This document shows, piece by piece, positions 44,779 through 53,133 of a stretch of DNA of 64,000 nucleotides (the stretch's first letter is position 1; every line of letters starts with the position of its first letter). Position numbers and translations under genes: made by a program. The notes beneath the pieces were generated by a model. That model did no database searches, was not told where the DNA came from, and was given only the letters and a program-made list of their open reading frames with translations. This DNA is from Pontibacter ruber (GTDB lineage Bacteria; Bacteroidota; Bacteroidia; Cytophagales; Hymenobacteraceae): contig NZ_JALPRR010000004.1 of assembly GCF_023630205.1 (NCBI RefSeq), positions 434,001 through 498,000 of the forward strand. Direction: 5' to 3'.

Positions 44779-45531
44779 TTATTCGTTTTCAAAGGCCGTT
44801 GATAAATGCTTATCCATGTCTCTCCAAAACAGTGCTGAATAACCTCTGGGAATTTGAACAGGTTTAGTATTTGCTGCAATTAACTTGAATATTTCTTGCT
44901 TAGGAGCATATTTTGCACTTATCTCAGCTGCCATGAATTTTGTTATGGGTGAATGAGGATTATAAATCGCTTTGATTGGTGTAGAAGAGAAATCTTTACT
45001 TGTATCTATTTCTCTTTCAAAGTAATCAAGTAATTCACACACTGCAGAGCGTCCTCCTTTGTCTTGATGTATGCCAATAACCCTTAGCAATGCATAATTT
45101 CCTGTGGAGTGCCTGTAACTAAATATATCACCAATATTATATGGGGTGTTTTCCTTATAAATCTTTGGCAACTTTTTGGACTTAGGCTGAGGTGAAAGTA
45201 ATTGAACCTTAAGTTTTTCTAATACTTGTTTTCTTTTATCAAGTAGCTTTTTGTCCTCACTCCACCTATGTAAATCAGCTCCATTCTCAATAATAGATAA
45301 AGCTTTTTGCTTTACTTCTTCAAGAAGTCTTCCAGTAGACCATTGAATTGAAGACAAAGAAAGCCAAAATACAGAACCTTCATCGGTATTATTCATTTCT
45401 TCTTTATACGCCGCCATTAATTCGTCAGTGGCATTTTGAGGCGACATTCCCTCACCAACTAATTCTTTGAAATCATCCCGTATGTCACAGGCAAAATCAT
45501 CAGAGAATAATGCAGGCCCCCATGCACTCAT
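44779..45531 (-). CDS. Uncharacterised protein, 250 aa, with DUF4259-like N-terminus
   Basis: MSAWGPALFSDDFACDIRDD at the start resembles the MSxWGxxxFxxDxAxD opening of DUF4259 proteins, which are often found near toxin-immunity loci. The next ~100 residues are helical (ALSIIENGADLHRWSEDKKL). A small beta domain follows (NIGDIFSYRHSTGNYALLRV), reminiscent of SH3-like or PemK-like barrels but without diagnostic residues. The gene is AT-rich and flanked by an attC-like hairpin, unlike the surrounding core genes. The function is not known. Confidence 0.7.
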   Translation of the reverse strand: MSAWGPALFSDDFACDIRDDFKELVGEGMSPQNATDELMAAYKEEMNNTDEGSVFWLSLSSIQWSTGRLLEEVKQKALSIIENGADLHRWSEDKKLLDKRKQVLEKLKVQLLSPQPKSKKLPKIYKENTPYNIGDIFSYRHSTGNYALLRVIGIHQDKGGRSAVCELLDYFEREIDTSKDFSSTPIKAIYNPHSPITKFMAAEISAKYAPKQEIFKLIAANTKPVQIPRGYSALFWRDMDKHLSTAFENE

Positions 45532-45571
45532 ATCAAATATTTTATTTTAGTTAATACACACCAACTACTGT

Positions 45572-45596
45572 ATAAACGGAAGTCTATTCCGTTTAT
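45572..45596. repeat. Short perfect inverted repeat
   Basis: ATAAACGGA at 45572-45580 pairs with TCCGTTTAT at 45588-45596, in the upstream region of the orphan gene ending at 44779. It may be an operator; no T tract makes termination unlikely. Confidence 0.6.
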
Positions 45597-45682
45597 CTGC
45601 ATTATATCTGAAGATAGGTTATACTTTATACAACAACAAACCCGGTAGCAACAGCTAAAGCAAAGCATAAAGGCCCTTCTTC

Positions 45683-46330
45683 CTACAGCTGCTCATTCAC
45701 CAACAGCAGCGTATCTGCATGCAAAGTATGGCCGCCTTCAAAAGTATAAACCTGAGGAGAGATCCCGAGCTGTGCCATTAGTTGTTTCTTGCGATCCAAT
45801 GCCTCAGCAGTGATAAACTCATCTTCGGAGCCATAGACCATGGCAACAGGTAAACCGGCAAAAGCAGCCTGGCCAGAACTGAAATCGATGTCTTCGGGGA
45901 AAGAGGCGGCCCAAAGTATAAGCCGGTGCACAGGCACATTGCCGGAAGCCAGCCAGCGGCTAACCGTGGCACCACCCTGTGAAAAGCCAAGCACTGTAAT
46001 CCGAACATCCTGGGGTAGTTGTTCAAGCATATGCTGAAGCAATAGGTTCAGGTAGCTGGCCTGGTCCCCGATCTCCGAAAGGCGGTCTTCCTTCGTCATC
46101 CAGGTCGCGCCTATTCGTCCGGAAAAGCCATCGAGGTAAAACCTGGAAAGTGCTTCGGGCGCGACCACAACGGTTTCGCCATCATCCAGCACACTGAAGT
46201 GCCGCAGGAAAAAGCGCGCCAGTTGTCCATAGCCGTGGCACACGATCCAGAGGTTGCGTGTTTTTTCGGAGGACGTACCCAACGTGTAGTAACGGGCGGT
46301 ACGTGGCACGATCAGCTTGTTTTCCTGCAT
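45683..46330 (-). CDS. Alpha/beta hydrolase (phospholipase/carboxylesterase or dienelactone-hydrolase type)
   Basis: The nucleophile is in VLGFSQGGATVSRW (about residue 115), Asp is probably in VYGSEDEFITAE and His in FEGGHTLHAD. WIVCHGYGQLARFF contains the oxyanion HGYG. At 215 aa, with the GFSQGG box, it fits the small carboxylesterase (Abhydrolase_2) group. No signal peptide, so cytoplasmic. The substrate is unknown. It is a single gene. Confidence 0.9.
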   Translation of the reverse strand: MQENKLIVPRTARYYTLGTSSEKTRNLWIVCHGYGQLARFFLRHFSVLDDGETVVVAPEALSRFYLDGFSGRIGATWMTKEDRLSEIGDQASYLNLLLQHMLEQLPQDVRITVLGFSQGGATVSRWLASGNVPVHRLILWAASFPEDIDFSSGQAAFAGLPVAMVYGSEDEFITAEALDRKKQLMAQLGISPQVYTFEGGHTLHADTLLLVNEQL

Positions 46331-46531
46331 CGAGTTTGGCTATACTTTATACTTTCAAGCAATGTATACTTACCCGTTTACTTCCCTGCTACATGTTCTT
46401 CTGACTTTTCAGGTCAGTGGGGTAATTGAAGGCACGAGTTACAAAATTGCGCTAGCAAATATTGAATGCAAGGCATTACTGATACAGTACACCACCATTC
46501 GTAATTAGTAATTCTTTATTTGTAACTACCT

Positions 46532-47017
46532 CTACAGGTTGTCCGGCGTGAACTGGAAAGGCAGCAGATCTGCTACGGAGTTGCAGCGGTAGAACTTGCC
46601 GTCCGGGCCTTGTAGCAGCACCGGAAGTGGCTCCTTTTGCTTATACTCGTACTCGGCCATTACCTGGCGGCAGGCGCCGCAAGGCATGGCCGGAAGAAAA
46701 GTGGTGTCGCTCCGGCGTCGGGCTGTAACCGCCAGCAATTTTATTTTTTTGTTCGGGTGGTGCGCGCTTAAAGCGAACAATGCGGTGCGCTCGGCACAAA
46801 GTCCGGAGGGATAGGCGGCATTTTCCTGGTTACTGCCCTTGAACATAGTGCCATCTTCCAGCACCAGCGCAGCACCTACCAAAAAGTTAGAATAGGGAGC
46901 ATACGCATCGTTGGCGGCCTGCTGCGCTAGCTCCATTGCTTTGAGTTCCTGCTCTGTCAGTTCGTCCACCGAGTCGAGCACATCGATGTGGATATGTATG
47001 TTTAGCTCACTTGCCAT
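46532..47017 (-). CDS. cdd: Cytidine deaminase
   Basis: It deaminates cytidine and deoxycytidine in pyrimidine salvage. The zinc-dependent motif NAAYPSGLCAERTALF supplies the first cysteine and the catalytic Glu, and PCGACRQVMAEY the other two cysteines. PYSNFLVGAALVLEDG near the start is also typical. It has 161 aa, slightly longer than the minimal homotetrameric form because of an N-terminal ~25-residue extension (IHIHIDVLDSVDELTEQE). Confidence 0.96.
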   Translation of the reverse strand: MASELNIHIHIDVLDSVDELTEQELKAMELAQQAANDAYAPYSNFLVGAALVLEDGTMFKGSNQENAAYPSGLCAERTALFALSAHHPNKKIKLLAVTARRRSDTTFLPAMPCGACRQVMAEYEYKQKEPLPVLLQGPDGKFYRCNSVADLLPFQFTPDNL

Positions 47018-47142
47018 TTAGAACCTGATAGGTATAAAAATTAGAAAAGGGCTATAAATTTAACGTAATATTCTGACAAAACCATACTTGCCGTTTGCCA
47101 TGCTAGCGGTATTTGCTAATTTAAGGGCAAACCACTTCCGCT

Positions 47143-48492
47143 ATGAAAAAGATTCTGCTGCTTGGCGCGGGCCGCTCGGCCTCTTCTCTGATCCAATACC
47201 TTTTGCAACATGCCCCTTACGAAGGTTGGCAAATAACGATAGGCGATATCAATGTTGATCACCTGCAGGCAACGATTGCAGATCTTGAGTTTGCCAAAGC
47301 CATTGTTTTTGATGTGCACAACGAGGCGCAACGGGCAGAGGAGGTACGAAATGCAGACCTGGTTATATCATTGTTGCCTGCTATTTTCCACATAGAAGTG
47401 GCACGCGAATGTATGGCGCAGGAGAAGCACCTGATCACGGCTTCGTATGTTACGCCAGCCTTCCTGGACCTGCACGAGGAGGCGCAAGCCAAGAACCTGA
47501 CGATCCTGATGGAGTCAGGGCTGGACCCGGGTATCGACCACATGTCGGCAATGGCGGTAATACGACACATAAAAGAGCAGGGCGGCGAGATCGTTTCGTT
47601 TAAATCTTATACCGGCGGCCTGGTGGCGCCGGAGTCGGATAACAACCCCTGGAACTATAAATTTAGCTGGAATCCGCGCAACGTGGTGCTGGCAGGGCAG
47701 GGCACGGCCAAGTATATCAAGAACGGCGAGTATAAGTATATTCCGTATCACCAGCTTTTCAGGCGAACCGATGAGTTGTATGTTGAGGGCTACGGCCATT
47801 TCGACGGCTATGCCAACCGCGATTCGCTCAGCTACCGCGAACCCTATGGTTTGCTCAACATTCCGACCATGCTGCGCGGTACCCTGCGCCGCAAAGGCTA
47901 CTGTACTGCCTGGGATGTGTTTGTGCAACTAGGCATGACCGACGACAGCTACGACCTGGAAGGGGTAGAACAAATGACCTACAGAAGCTTTTTAGAGGCT
48001 TTCCTGCCCCCTGCCTCAAACGAAGTACAATCGCTGCAGCAGCGCCTGAGCAGCTACCTGAACTTACCTGTAGATGGTGACGTGATAGCAAAACTCGAGT
48101 GGCTGGGGCTGTTCTCTGACACACCCGTAGACCTGTTGGCTGCCACACCTGCCCAAGTTTTGGAAAAGCTGCTGGTATCGAAGTGGAAGCTGGAGCCGGG
48201 CGATAAAGACATGATCGTAATGCAGCACCTGTTCGAGTATGAATTGAGCGGAGAGCAGCGCGAGCTTAGTTCCTCCCTGGTTGTGATTGGCGAAGATTCC
48301 GTGCAGACGGCCATGGCTAAAACGGTAGGTTTGCCCGTCGCCATACTTGCCAAGCTGCTGCTACAGGGTAAAATCAACCACCGCGGCGTGGTTATTCCGA
48401 TCCACCCGGAGTTGTACGAACCTGTGCTGGAAGAGCTGAAGCACTACGGAATTGACTTTGTAGAGCAGGAGAGGGTTATAGAGAAAGTATAG
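47143..48492 (+). CDS. Saccharopine dehydrogenase family protein
   Basis: The N-terminal Rossmann fold MKKILLLGAGRSASSLIQYL binds NAD(P), and MESGLDPGIDHMSAMAVI with the later GGLVAPESDNNPWNYKFSWN forms the substrate domain typical of Lys9/LKR-SDH-type saccharopine reductases. At 449 aa it is full length for the single-domain enzyme. A role in lysine breakdown (saccharopine to glutamate and aminoadipate semialdehyde) is likely by homology but the partner enzyme is not in the window. Confidence 0.93.
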   Translation: MKKILLLGAGRSASSLIQYLLQHAPYEGWQITIGDINVDHLQATIADLEFAKAIVFDVHNEAQRAEEVRNADLVISLLPAIFHIEVARECMAQEKHLITASYVTPAFLDLHEEAQAKNLTILMESGLDPGIDHMSAMAVIRHIKEQGGEIVSFKSYTGGLVAPESDNNPWNYKFSWNPRNVVLAGQGTAKYIKNGEYKYIPYHQLFRRTDELYVEGYGHFDGYANRDSLSYREPYGLLNIPTMLRGTLRRKGYCTAWDVFVQLGMTDDSYDLEGVEQMTYRSFLEAFLPPASNEVQSLQQRLSSYLNLPVDGDVIAKLEWLGLFSDTPVDLLAATPAQVLEKLLVSKWKLEPGDKDMIVMQHLFEYELSGEQRELSSSLVVIGEDSVQTAMAKTVGLPVAILAKLLLQGKINHRGVVIPIHPELYEPVLEELKHYGIDFVEQERVIEKV

Positions 48493-49200
48493 GAGGAAAA
48501 GATGCTTTAATAGCAGTTATACTTTGGTCTGTAGCTTCGTAGCTTCCTGTACTCCTCAGTCTTACTTGCCTATTATGTTATAGTTAACTTTGGTGCGCTC
48601 AGGGCCGCGGGGCCTCGTCCTCGGGCATCGCGCTGTCTAGCTTTCCTGCCTAACGGCTGCCACTGTCGTGGCACCGGAAACCCAGAAGGCGCTCTACCCA
48701 AGGACTGGAAACGAAACTGCTTCGTGAGCCACTATGCAACTTTAACCAAGTATCCCCTTTAGGACAACCTAAAGCGAGAGCTTTAGAGTCGCGAGCGTAG
48801 CTCTGAGGGGTAGGGGTAGTTGGACCACAACAACTATGAAAGTATAACTCTAAAGATAGGATCGGCAGAAATTCCCCTCTCGGGAGGGGTAGGGGTAGGT
48901 TTCGTTGCCAGGACAATCTATAACTATGGCGCGAGCGTCCTCGCTCGTGACATGCTATCGTGCGGGCCTCTGGACCAGTCGATTTGCAAATTCGACTTTA
49001 TAGTTAGACACGGGAATAATTCCCGCGCCAGAAAAGTGAATGCCACTTATACTGCCAGTTACAAACTGGCCTCAAGGTAAGCCACAAGTTGCGCTGTCGC
49101 TAAACTTGCGGCATGGGAAAGTCAATCGCAGATCAGGAAATCCGGAACAGCGTACACGGCACCTCTTTCTCATTATTGCATTCAGCTGGTTGCTTCCTAA
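48493..49200. repeat. Intergenic repeat island 2
   Basis: About 700 bases without gene. It holds M1 copy 2 (48595-48728), a large CCCC...GGGG element whose centre is an extra TTTAGG/CCTAAA hairpin (about 48752-48820), a standard CCCCTCTCGGGAGGGG hairpin (48873-48888), GGCGCGAGCGTCCTCGCTCG with TATCGTGCGGGCCTCTGG (48927-48973), CCAGTTACAAACTGG (about 49056-49070) and GCCACAAGTTGCGC...CTAAACTTGCGGCAT (49081-49115). AACTATGAAAGTATAACT links two modules. Confidence 0.85.
48595..48728 (+). repeat. M1 structured repeat, copy 2
   Basis: It has the same ends as copy 1 (GCGCTCAGGGCCGCGG ... CCCAAGGACTGGAAACG), while the inner stem is TTTCC/GGAAA with flanking CT/AG, a different sequence from CTATTG/CAATAG of copy 1. 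The inverted palindrome that follows M1 in copies 1 and 3 is missing here. Confidence 0.75.
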
Positions 49201-49209
49201 CAGCAACCT

Positions 49210-49926
49210 CTAAAAGATCAGGTAATACTCCCGCAGCAACTCCTTAACTTCCGAAGTATACGTAACCGCGTCAGCTTCCCGAATGAACAGTTGCTTTACA
49301 ACCGGAGCAGTTGCAGGAGCGAAAGAATAGCTCTGAATATGGCGTATGCATTTGCCGCCTACTCTGGTGTATACTTCCAGTGTCTCGATCAAGTATAAAT
49401 TGTGGTTGCGGGCTAAGTCAGAAAAGTGTTGTGCTTCTGCCGGAGGTAACAGTAAGTATAGCTTCCCTTGCGATGTAAGATGTTGCTGTGCGAACGTCAG
49501 AATATCTTCAAACAACAGGTCGCCGGTATGTTTGGCGGTATTCTTCGCAGCATTTTCTGATTTAAGAGAACTCAGGAAAAATGGCGGGTTGGAAAATATT
49601 ACATCGTATATAGCACGCGTCTCCTGTGCATACTCCTGCAGGCTCATCGGGTAAAGCATGAGCCTATCTGCCCAGGGGCTTTGGCTGAAATTCTCCTTTG
49701 CCTGCTCCTGTGCTTCCGGGTTGATCTCTACGGCATCTATACTTGCTCCGGATCGTTGCGCTACCATCAAGGATAACAATCCAGTTCCTGCACCAATATC
49801 CAGTATGCGCTTTGCACTGTTCACGTCCACGTATGCCCCGAATACGCAGGAGTCGGTGCATACTTTCATGGCGCACTTATCCTGCTCTACCCGGAACTGC
49901 TTGAACTGGAAATAAGAATTAGCCAC
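49210..49926 (-). CDS. trmN6: tRNA1(Val) (adenine-37-N6)-methyltransferase
   Basis: A Rossmann-fold methyltransferase with SAM loop RILDIGAGTGLLSLMVAQRS (about residues 40-59) and catalytic FSNPPFF (N6-adenine NPPF motif, about residue 112). The start FQFKQFRVEQDKCAMKVCTD, with the KVxTDxxxFGA segment, is characteristic of YfiC/TrmN6. It has 238 aa. Upstream, 49927-50085 is filled with GAATGATTGAATTTTGAAT- and ATTCATAATT-type junction repeats. Confidence 0.95.
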   Translation of the reverse strand: MANSYFQFKQFRVEQDKCAMKVCTDSCVFGAYVDVNSAKRILDIGAGTGLLSLMVAQRSGASIDAVEINPEAQEQAKENFSQSPWADRLMLYPMSLQEYAQETRAIYDVIFSNPPFFLSSLKSENAAKNTAKHTGDLLFEDILTFAQQHLTSQGKLYLLLPPAEAQHFSDLARNHNLYLIETLEVYTRVGGKCIRHIQSYSFAPATAPVVKQLFIREADAVTYTSEVKELLREYYLIF

Positions 49927-50085
49927 AGGTGGGAATTTTGAATAACTGAATGACTGAATTTTGAATAAGGAAATTAAGTAAAGAAGTAGAGAAGTAGAAA
50001 ATCCTAATCCTATTAATCTTTCAATTCTGTAAATCCTGATTCAGACAATCTGAATAATTCATAATTTATAATTCAGCATTCATAA

Positions 50086-50550
50086 TTACTTAGAATTGTA
50101 CATCCCCGATTCAAAGCCTTCGTCGATGAGCAGGTTGGGGGAGAGGGCGCTGGCCACGGCCAGTTGATCGCAGCGTTCGTTTTCAGGGTGACCGGCGTGG
50201 CCGCGTATCCACACAAATTTTACGTTGTGCTTAGCGTACACCCGCAGGAAACGGGACCACAAATCGCCATTAGCCTTACCAGCAAAGCCTTTCTTCTGCC
50301 AGCCAAACACCCAGCCTTTTTCCACGGCATCCACCACGTACTTCGAGTCGGAGTAGATGGTAACTGGAATGCCCGGTTTGGTAATAGCCTCCAGCCCCAC
50401 GATCACAGCCAGCAGCTCCATGCGGTTGTTGGTGGTTTTGCGGAAGCCGGCAGTCAGTTCTTTCTCGTGCTGCTTCCAGCGCAGAATCGTACCATAGCCT
50501 CCCGGCCCCGGGTTACCGCGCGAGGCACCATCTGTAAAAAGCTCGATCAT
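50086..50550 (-). CDS. rnhA: Ribonuclease HI
   Basis: It degrades RNA in RNA-DNA hybrids. The four acidic catalytic residues are in IELFTDGASRGNPGPGGYG (Asp), NNRMELLAVI (Glu), TIYSDSKYVVDAV (Asp) and the C-terminal ENERCDQLA (Asp), with the His loop in WIRGHAGHPEN. At 154 aa it is the canonical single-domain bacterial form. Confidence 0.97.
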   Translation of the reverse strand: MIELFTDGASRGNPGPGGYGTILRWKQHEKELTAGFRKTTNNRMELLAVIVGLEAITKPGIPVTIYSDSKYVVDAVEKGWVFGWQKKGFAGKANGDLWSRFLRVYAKHNVKFVWIRGHAGHPENERCDQLAVASALSPNLLIDEGFESGMYNSK

Positions 50551-50664
50551 AAGATTATTGTGAATGGGGGAATGAGTGAATTTTGTTTGAATTTGGAATA
50601 TTTACTTCTTTACTTTTCTACCTTTCTACCTAATTCAATCATTCACAAAATCACTCATTCAGAA

Positions 50665-51231
50665 TTAAAACGTCAGGTTGGTTTTGAATAGTTTGATGGC
50701 AATAGCCAACAGGATCACACCGAAAACTTTACGAAGTATGTTAGCGCCAGCCTTGCCTAACTTTCGCTCCAGCCACGCCGATGACTTGAGCACGATGTAA
50801 ACGAACGCGAGGTTAAGCAGGATACCTATCAGCACATTAGGCAGCGAATAGGCAGCGCGTAGCGAGAGCAGCGTTGTCATGGTACCGGCCCCAACTATAA
50901 GCGGGAAAGCCAGCGGAACAATAGAGCCGCTTTTAATATCAGGGTCTGTGTGAAAGAAGTCTTTGCCCAGGATCATCTCCAGACCGATCAGAAAGATGAT
51001 GATAGCACCCGCCATCGCAAACGATTGAAAATCAATGCCGAAAAGCTTCAGGATCGCGTCGCCCAGGAACAGGAAGGCGATCATCAATATTCCGGATATG
51101 ATCGTAGCCTTGCCAGACTCGATTTTTCCTTCGCGCTTGCGCAGATCAATAATGATCGGGATGGATCCTAAAATATCAATTACCGCAAAAAGTGTAAGGG
51201 TTACGGAAGCGATTTCCTTTAGGCTGAACAT
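50665..51231 (-). CDS. MarC-family integral membrane protein
   Basis: Six hydrophobic helices in 188 aa (for example VTLTLFAVIDILGSIPIII and AGAIIIFLIGLEMILG), the VDxLG-type loop near the start and PLAFPLIVGAGTMTTLLSL are typical of MarC/SNARE-associated UPF0056 proteins. They were once linked to multiple antibiotic resistance, but a transport role is unproved. Junction repeats occupy the spacer to rnhA. Confidence 0.9.
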   Translation of the reverse strand: MFSLKEIASVTLTLFAVIDILGSIPIIIDLRKREGKIESGKATIISGILMIAFLFLGDAILKLFGIDFQSFAMAGAIIIFLIGLEMILGKDFFHTDPDIKSGSIVPLAFPLIVGAGTMTTLLSLRAAYSLPNVLIGILLNLAFVYIVLKSSAWLERKLGKAGANILRKVFGVILLAIAIKLFKTNLTF

Positions 51232-51354
51232 TGCAAGTTAAAAAGTTAGAGAGTTAAAGAGGTGCAAAGTTACTGGTTTCTTAAGATAGAAAGAAACCAA
51301 CTTGCCTGAAACAAAACTCCTAAACGTTCTAACGCCAAAACTCTCAAAGTACAA

Positions 51355-52416
51355 TCAGGCGTAATAATGCAGGAAAAAACGCTTTAGCTCTTCGTACTCG
51401 TCGTTGCCGATGGCCGGGAAGTTGGCAATCCGGAAGGTATTGCGCAGCCAGGGGCCGTACCCGTTGCCTAAACGGATGTTGTAGAGCAGCGCACGCTTTT
51501 TGATATCATCAACCAGGCGCTCGGAACCCTGCAGAGTCAGCACGGTTTTAGAGCGCACCTCCTCGTTTTCTACCAGCAGTTTAAACTCCGTAAACTGGCT
51601 AAAGAACTCGTACAGGTCGTTAGCCCGATCGGTAAGATCGATGTCCAGTTGCTTGATAAAAGGCCGGTCTTCGAGCATGCGCTTCATCAGGTAAATATCA
51701 AGCACGTTGGGCGTGTGGGTGGTCTGGTAGTTGAGCATTTTCTCGTACATCGGCACGAGGCTGTTGTAATGCGAGCGCTCATTCAGCTGCTTGGCCCGGA
51801 AAATAGCGCGTGGCGAACAGATGAGCACTGCCAGGCCGGACGGCAAACCAAAGCACTTCTGCACCGAAGCAAACCAGATATCAGCCTTTATGAATTTCAG
51901 ATTAAGCCCGGCCATGGAAGAAGTGGCATCTACAGCAATAAGCGTATCGCGGTACTTGTTCTGCAGGTTTAGGATGGTGGTGGCCGATACCTGCGTGCCG
52001 TTGGACGTTTCGTTCTGGGTAAAGCAGATGAGCTCGGTGTCGGAACTGATCTGCAGGTCATCCACAGGCATGTGCTCGTTCATGTCAAACTTCATCCCTT
52101 CGGAATTCGGGCGCAGCTTTTTTGCTTGCTCACACCACTTTTCGCCAAAAGAGCCATTATAAATATGGTAGCTCTTGTGCCGCGTAAGGCTTTGGATCAG
52201 GATCTCCCAGCACTCGGTGGCCGAGGAGGCAAAAAGAATGTGGTAATCCTGCGGGATGTTGATCTTACGTTTAAGCGAGTTAACTACCGCCCGGGAAACC
52301 TGAACGAACTGCTCGCCCCGGTGTGGAGCTCCTATAATACCCTCGTCGTACGCATCTGTAAGATAGGTGCGCACCTCTGGATATACTTTTGAAGGACCGG
52401 GGTAGAAATTTAGCAT
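51355..52416 (-). CDS. Class V aminotransferase, SerC/alanine-glyoxylate type
   Basis: This fold type I PLP enzyme shows NFYPGPSKVYPEV near the start, FASSATECWEILIQSL for phosphate binding, AVDATSSMAGL with the cofactor aspartate and the Schiff-base lysine in FASVQKCFGLPSGLAV (about residue 192). At 353 aa it is full length. It could act as a phosphoserine aminotransferase; the N-terminus with YPGPSK and the shape of the C-terminal domain suit that, but alanine-glyoxylate-type activity is not excluded. Confidence 0.88.
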   Translation of the reverse strand: MLNFYPGPSKVYPEVRTYLTDAYDEGIIGAPHRGEQFVQVSRAVVNSLKRKINIPQDYHILFASSATECWEILIQSLTRHKSYHIYNGSFGEKWCEQAKKLRPNSEGMKFDMNEHMPVDDLQISSDTELICFTQNETSNGTQVSATTILNLQNKYRDTLIAVDATSSMAGLNLKFIKADIWFASVQKCFGLPSGLAVLICSPRAIFRAKQLNERSHYNSLVPMYEKMLNYQTTHTPNVLDIYLMKRMLEDRPFIKQLDIDLTDRANDLYEFFSQFTEFKLLVENEEVRSKTVLTLQGSERLVDDIKKRALLYNIRLGNGYGPWLRNTFRIANFPAIGNDEYEELKRFFLHYYA

Positions 52417-52490
52417 GCAGGAATATAGTAAAAAATATAGTATAAGTACTATATGAACAGTGATTTTTTAGTGAACGGAGCAGCTGCTGT

Positions 52491-52946
52491 CTATGGTTTT
52501 TGTGAGCTGAACCCGATTTGCTTTGGCTTCATGCGTTCGAAATAGTGCAGGGCCAGGCGGTAACTTTCAAGGCCAAAGCCAGTTATACTTCCCTTGCAAT
52601 AGGCGGCAAACACACTCTTTTGCCTGAACGCATCGCGGGCGTAAATATTGGATATGTGCACCTCAATAACGGGCGTTTCAATAGCTTTTATGGCATCGGC
52701 CAGTGCTACCGAAGTATGGGTATAACCACCCCCGTTAAACACAATGCCTTTGTAACTGAAGCCTACCTCATGCAACTTATCGATCAGGGCGCCTTCTGTG
52801 TTCGATTGGAAATACTCCAGCTCCAGCGCCGGAAAAGATTTCTTCAGTTCCTCGAAGTATGACTCAAACGATTCGGTGCCATAAACAGACTTTTCACGGA
52901 CGCCCAGCAGGTTCAGGTTTGGCCCGTTCAGGATCAATATTTTCAT
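52491..52946 (-). CDS. aroQ: 3-dehydroquinate dehydratase, type II
   Basis: This shikimate-pathway enzyme has the NGPNLNLLGVREKSVYG opening with the catalytic tyrosine and the loop arginine, FQSNTEGALIDKLHE, NGGGYTHTSVALADAI and EVHISNIYARDAFRQKS with the catalytic histidine. At 151 aa it is the dodecameric type II form. A divergent promoter region separates it from the recombinase gene. Confidence 0.97.
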   Translation of the reverse strand: MKILILNGPNLNLLGVREKSVYGTESFESYFEELKKSFPALELEYFQSNTEGALIDKLHEVGFSYKGIVFNGGGYTHTSVALADAIKAIETPVIEVHISNIYARDAFRQKSVFAAYCKGSITGFGLESYRLALHYFERMKPKQIGFSSQKP

Positions 52947-52989
52947 AATGCAGCTTCTTTTTACAGTCCGGCCTAAAAATCCGGATATG

Positions 52990-52997
52990 CAAAGTTA
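52990..52997 (-). promoter_or_regulatory. -7 box upstream of aroQ
   Basis: TAACTTTG on the minus strand matches TAnnTTTG, 44 bases before the aroQ start and only 10 bases from the divergent box for the recombinase. Confidence 0.5.
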
Positions 52998-53006
52998 AGG
53001 ATTAAC

Positions 53007-53014
53007 TATCTTTG
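53007..53014 (+). promoter_or_regulatory. -7 box upstream of the tyrosine recombinase
   Basis: TATCTTTG matches TAnnTTTG, about 120 bases before the ATG at 53134. It lies back-to-back with the aroQ box, so the two promoters may interfere. Confidence 0.45.
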
Positions 53015-53133
53015 CTTTATTCCCTGACAAAAGAAATATAGGCTAAGGAGCAAAGGCTTTCTGCAGATTTACCTTACCTGTGGCATGCTCCGGAATCTTT
53101 TGTCCTTTGTCAGAAAGTCTTTTTTCCAAAAAT

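Noticed and set aside
48493..49200. Possible CRISPR-like array because of repeated words
   Set aside because: Repeat units differ in sequence and spacing, there are no uniform spacers, and no cas gene is present.
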